The notes under the pieces: model-generated | The model's database searches: none | What the model was told of the DNA's origin: nothing | What the model saw: only the letters and a program-made list of their open reading frames with translations | Program-made: the position numbers and the translations under genes | Assembly: GCA_964411125.1 (NCBI GenBank) | Contig: CAYPJU010000133.1 | Location: 1 to 10,503 of the forward strand | DNA from: JBFIHF01 sp964411125 | GTDB taxonomy: Bacteria; Myxococcota_A; Bradymonadia; Bradymonadales; Bradymonadaceae | Direction: 5' to 3' | DNA length: 10,503 nucleotides | Shown: positions 7,909 through 10,503 of the stretch, one piece after another | Numbering within the stretch: the stretch's first letter is position 1 | How the letters are laid out: every line of letters begins with the position of its first letter

Positions 7909-8079
7909 CCGTCAGGATCCTTACACCGGCGAGGAACCGGCTCGCGAAGATCGGCAGGGCCGCATGAAATGTATGCCTGCGTGGGGTAGAGTGCTCTTTG
8001 AACGCACGTCGCCCTACATGGGATCGGTTTTTGCAATTCCGCCGGGCTGGTAATTTTCCTTACGCCAACGAGGACCCGC
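7909..8079. other. 171-base gap upstream of the metalloprotease gene
   Basis: No credible gene is seen. Contents: a palindrome AGGATCCT (7914-7921); a 5-bp stem GCGAG/CTCGC (7929-7945) without a T-run; a bulged hairpin with outer stem GCAGG (7954-7958) and CCTGC (7976-7980) and inner CAT/ATG; and an AT-rich patch at 8028-8060 that stands out from the GC-rich surroundings. None of the hairpins makes a convincing intrinsic terminator. The gap length and AT-rich patch suggest that the metalloprotease pair has its own promoter here. Confidence 0.5.
8028..8056 (+). promoter_or_regulatory. Weak candidate promoter for the metalloprotease pair
   Basis: An AT-rich island holds TTGCAA (8031-8036) and TGGTAATTT (8048-8056), the latter resembling an extended -10 box. 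The spacing between TTGCAA and TAATTT is only 14 bases, short for sigma70, so the -35 assignment is doubtful. The same TTTGCAA string occurs in the proposed promoter of the giant gene. Low confidence. Confidence 0.22.
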
Positions 8080-9903
8080 ATGCGAAACGTGCCGTTGCGA
8101 TTGCTCCTGCTGGGAGCATTGATCGCCGTCCCCTCTGCCTGTGTCGACGTTCCGGAACAGGAGCCGACCCCGACGGGCTGGACCACTTCGGAGGACGAAT
8201 CTGAAGACGAGGAGGAGGTCGAGGACGTCGAAGAGGACGTCGAGGACGAAGAGCCCGAAGAGGAGGAACCGGACGTCGAAGTCCCTGCCGAAGACTTGCA
8301 ACCCAACGGTGCGAGCTGCTCGGAGGACTCCGAGTGCGAAGGCGGCACCTGCCTGCGCGGGCCGTCGTGGCCTGGCGGATACTGCACCCAGACCGACTGC
8401 GGGACGTCGTGTGACGCGAACGCCGGGTGCGTGCAGAGCGCTTCGGAATCTTTCTGCGCCGAGTACTGCGCCAGCGACGACGAATGCCGCGACGGCTACG
8501 CGTGCTCTCAGGCGCCCGGTTCACCTGGACGCGTGTGCGTCGCTCCGGTCGGGCTGCCCGACGGCTCGGCTTGCGCGGCCGATTCGGATTGCCAGGGTGG
8601 CGCGTGCATCACGGACTGGCCGGGCGGCTTCTGCACCACGGTGGGTTGTGAGGACTTCACCGACTGCTCACGTCAGGGGAACGAGAACCGATGCCTTCGC
8701 GTCCGCGGACCGGACATCTGCGTCCGGATATGCCAGCAGCAGTCCGACTGTCGCGACGACTACCTCTGCGAGCTCTTCCCCAACGGCGAAGGGATGTGCG
8801 TGCCCGACCCCGCGATCCCGCTCGACGACGCGGTGCTGACGAACACGCCGTTCGACGTGACGTGCACCCCGACGACCAACGGGACCGCGGAGCTCGACTA
8901 CGACATCGGGACCGAGACGGTCGCCTACATGGTGACGCCGCTGACCAAGGACGGTCGAAGGATCGGTCCGGACAAGATCGCCTTGCCCGCCGGAGATTCC
9001 GTCGATTTCGGTGGTACGAACTACTTCCAGACGATCCCGGCGCAGCTCTACGGCGGCATGAATCCGACGGTGGTTCCGGCGACCGAGGCCTACCAGACGC
9101 AGCTTCAGTCGGGAACGCACACCTACTCGATGCAGGCGGAGGGGGCCGAGGTCTGCCACTACGTCCTCGAGGAGAAGGCGTTCGGCGACAAGATCGACCT
9201 GAACATCTACTTCGTCGACATCCCGGGGCTGAACTCGGGGACGGCGGCGACGCACGAGGACCTGCAAGAGGTCCTGACCCAGTTCGACGAGATCTACGGC
9301 GAAGCGGGAGTCACGCTCGGCAAGGTCCGCTACTACGACGTGACGGGCGACGCTGCAGACCGCTTCGGCGTGCTGCGAAGCGAAGGTGACCTCTCCGCGA
9401 TGGTTGCGCTCAGCGAGCCTCCGGGACCGACGATGGACGACGTTCTGTCGGTCAACATCTTCTTCGTCCGCGCCATGGCGCTGGGCGGCGCGATCGGAAT
9501 CTCGTCGGGCCTCCCCGGCCCCGCGGCGCTGCACGGAACGCACGGTTCCGGTGTCGCGTTCACCGCGGAGTACCTGGGCGGCCAGGCGGAATCGAGCCTC
9601 GGCGGCGACCCGGTCGACGGCAACGTCTTCACCGGTCAGATCCTCGCCCACGAAGTCGGTCACTACCTCGGCCTGTTCCACACCAGCGAGCAGGGGGGCT
9701 ACAGTTTCGACCCGCTCCCCGACACGCCGGAGTGCAGCCGCATCTCGCTGAACTGCCCCGACCTCGACAACCTGATGTTCCCGTTCGCCGGCGCGAGCCA
9801 CGTCCAACTGACGCCCAACCAGGCGTTCGTGCTCGGCGTGAACCCGCTGACGAAGCTGGGACCGACCACCGAACCGACCGACCCGATGATGGGAGGTAAC
9901 TGA
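8080..9903 (+). CDS. Lipoprotein zinc metalloprotease (metzincin, M43/pappalysin-like) with two 12-Cys modules
   Basis: 607 residues. ATG 8080 has GAGGA (8070-8074) five bases upstream. Lipoprotein signal with Cys21 (lipobox PSAC). Residues 37-72 are an acidic stalk, 25 of 36 being Asp or Glu. Residues about 77-242 hold two homologous 12-Cys modules. Residues about 250-365 form a beta-rich region with two cysteines (262, 359). The catalytic domain spans about 370-595: zinc motif HEVGHYLGLFH with His524, His528, His534 and catalytic Glu525, and a Met-turn at NLMFPF (Met566). The HT after the third His, the later DTPEC (548-552) and Cys559 resemble peptidase family M43 (pappalysin, ulilysin), though the stretch between zinc site and Met-turn is short; placement in metzincins is firm, in M43 likely. 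It should cleave proteins at the cell surface; substrate unknown. Its stop overlaps the next gene's start. Confidence 0.93.
   Translation: MRNVPLRLLLLGALIAVPSACVDVPEQEPTPTGWTTSEDESEDEEEVEDVEEDVEDEEPEEEEPDVEVPAEDLQPNGASCSEDSECEGGTCLRGPSWPGGYCTQTDCGTSCDANAGCVQSASESFCAEYCASDDECRDGYACSQAPGSPGRVCVAPVGLPDGSACAADSDCQGGACITDWPGGFCTTVGCEDFTDCSRQGNENRCLRVRGPDICVRICQQQSDCRDDYLCELFPNGEGMCVPDPAIPLDDAVLTNTPFDVTCTPTTNGTAELDYDIGTETVAYMVTPLTKDGRRIGPDKIALPAGDSVDFGGTNYFQTIPAQLYGGMNPTVVPATEAYQTQLQSGTHTYSMQAEGAEVCHYVLEEKAFGDKIDLNIYFVDIPGLNSGTAATHEDLQEVLTQFDEIYGEAGVTLGKVRYYDVTGDAADRFGVLRSEGDLSAMVALSEPPGPTMDDVLSVNIFFVRAMALGGAIGISSGLPGPAALHGTHGSGVAFTAEYLGGQAESSLGGDPVDGNVFTGQILAHEVGHYLGLFHTSEQGGYSFDPLPDTPECSRISLNCPDLDNLMFPFAGASHVQLTPNQAFVLGVNPLTKLGPTTEPTDPMMGGN
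8188..8295 (+). repeat. Acidic stalk coding repeat in the metalloprotease
   Basis: Codes residues 37-72, a low-complexity Glu/Asp run. The DNA is a degenerate GAG/GAC/GAA array; GAGGACGTCGA occurs at 8221-8231 and again at 8233-8243, a 12-base period. It likely acts as a flexible, charged spacer holding the catalytic part away from the membrane, and such runs can change length by slippage in whole-codon steps. Confidence 0.7.
8308..8805 (+). repeat. Twin 12-cysteine modules in the metalloprotease
   Basis: Residues about 77-155 and 162-242 align over their whole length with all twelve cysteines in register: 80/165, 86/171, 91/176, 102/185, 107/190, 111/196, 117/205, 126/214, 130/218, 136/224, 142/230, 153/240. 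Shared residues include GxxCxxDSxCxGGxC, WPGGYC/WPGGFC, and CRDGYAC/CRDDYLC. They are an internal duplication now strongly diverged. Likely binding or spacing modules with six disulfides each. Confidence 0.88.
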
Positions 9904-10472
9904 TGAAAGCGATGAAGACCGCTCTGACGATTCTACTCGCCGCGCTTCTCCTCGCCTCTCCGGCGCTCGCGCAGGACAACGGGAACGGTGGTGAGCTCGA
10001 CCGCTTCGACCCGACCGCCGTGCAAAAGGTGGAGCTCCTGCTGCGGGGCTACCACGGCCTCCCCGAGCGCGACGCGATGACCTCGATCCCCGACGCACAG
10101 AAGATCGTCGCGGCGCTGGCGCAGTCCGAAGGACGCCTCACCCGCGACCGCGCGCTGGCAGCGATGGGTCACTTCTGGCCGAGCGGCGACGTCTTTCTGC
10201 TCTACGCGAAGACGCTCGCCTCCCCCGACACACCCGAGGGGACACGCCATCGCATCATGATCCTCGCCGCCGACGTGTTCGGTGAGCGTGCCGTGCCGAT
10301 GCTGAAACCGTACTTGCAGAACGAGAACGTTCAGCTCCGCATGACGGCGGTCGACGCACTCGGATACATCCGCACCGACGAAGTCGTCGCGATCCTCGAG
10401 AACCACGCCCGTGGGGAGCGAAACGCGATCGTGCTGGAGCGGATCGACAAGGCGATGCGAGTGGTTCGATAG
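9903..10472 (+). CDS. Exported HEAT-repeat protein
   Basis: 189 residues. The ATG at 9903-9905 overlaps the metalloprotease TGA by one base (TGATG), and GGGAGG at 9891-9896 lies six bases upstream, so the two are translationally coupled. Residues 1-23 are a Sec signal peptide ending ALA|Q, so the product is periplasmic or secreted. The rest is mainly helical: at least three HEAT-like helical pairs are seen, at about residues 78-107 (RALAAMGHFWPSGDVFLLYA), 115-140 and 141-171 (VQLRMTAVDALGYIRTDEVV), with the typical Arg and the A-x-x-ALG pattern. HEAT repeats form protein-binding solenoids; no enzyme motif is present. A role as partner, chaperone or inhibitor of the protease is possible but rests only on linkage. 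Confidence 0.88.
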   Translation: MKAMKTALTILLAALLLASPALAQDNGNGGELDRFDPTAVQKVELLLRGYHGLPERDAMTSIPDAQKIVAALAQSEGRLTRDRALAAMGHFWPSGDVFLLYAKTLASPDTPEGTRHRIMILAADVFGERAVPMLKPYLQNENVQLRMTAVDALGYIRTDEVVAILENHARGERNAIVLERIDKAMRVVR

Positions 10473-10503
10473 CGGTTAGCGGTTAGCGGTTAGCGGTTAG
10501 CGG
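10470..10503 (+). repeat. Heptanucleotide tandem repeat TAGCGGT, 4.9 copies to the window edge
   Basis: Four exact copies of the 7-base unit TAGCGGT and a partial fifth (34 bases) run from 10470 to the last base. The first TAG of the array is the stop codon of the HEAT-repeat gene. The period breaks immediately upstream (A at 10469 where T would be expected). The true length is unknown because the window ends inside the array. Confidence 0.95.

Noticed and set aside
7929..7980. Possible intrinsic terminator after the small lipoprotein gene
   Set aside because: The stems are 5 bp or interrupted by a bulge, and no T-run follows any of them.
8668..10098. A 476-codon minus-strand open frame across the protease and HEAT genes
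   Set aside because: Arg/Val-rich antisense shadow of two genes with clear motifs, ribosome binding sites and coupling; no recognisable domain.

Overview
This is a GC-rich window with dense, long coding regions. The predicted proteins are exported, and several are lipoproteins rich in cysteine and Asp/Glu. That combination (acidic lipoproteins, arrays of small Cys modules, an OmpA-like cell-wall protein, a lipid-anchored metalloprotease) is typical of Myxococcota and related former Deltaproteobacteria. I infer that placement from style alone; there is no rRNA or other marker gene here. The window begins inside a gene and ends inside a short tandem repeat, so it may be a complete small contig.

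Positions 1-5891, minus strand, are one gene without its 3' end: a giant secreted lipoprotein, 1963 residues visible. After a lipoprotein signal it has five tandem 8-cysteine modules, a PPC-like beta domain starting at an EPNDS motif, then at least 8.7 tandem copies of a unit of about 175 residues. Each complete unit pairs a PPC-like beta domain with a six-cysteine linker and keeps ten cysteines in register. A very long plus-strand open frame across this region is only its antisense shadow.

Positions 5892-6056 are a divergent intergenic region. On the minus strand it holds a candidate sigma70-type promoter whose -35 box is bracketed by a perfect 8-bp inverted repeat. This promoter ends so close to the giant gene's ATG that the transcript could be leaderless.

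The plus strand carries four genes in two closely packed pairs. Pair one (6057-7908) is a periplasmic protein with a C-terminal OmpA-like peptidoglycan-binding domain, then, one base later, a small acidic lipoprotein with a DxDxDG calcium-loop motif. After 171 non-coding bases, pair two (8080-10472) is a lipoprotein zinc metalloprotease with an acidic stalk, two homologous 12-Cys modules and a metzincin HExxHxxGxxH site, then, overlapping by one base, a small exported HEAT-repeat protein. Its stop codon lies in a TAGCGGT heptamer array that runs to the window edge.

Taken together the region looks like a cell-surface locus: a very large disulfide-stabilised surface fibre or adhesin, a cell-wall-binding protein, a small lipoprotein, and a surface protease that uses similar Cys modules. 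That they work together is inference from location and shared architecture; no substrate or process can be named from sequence alone.
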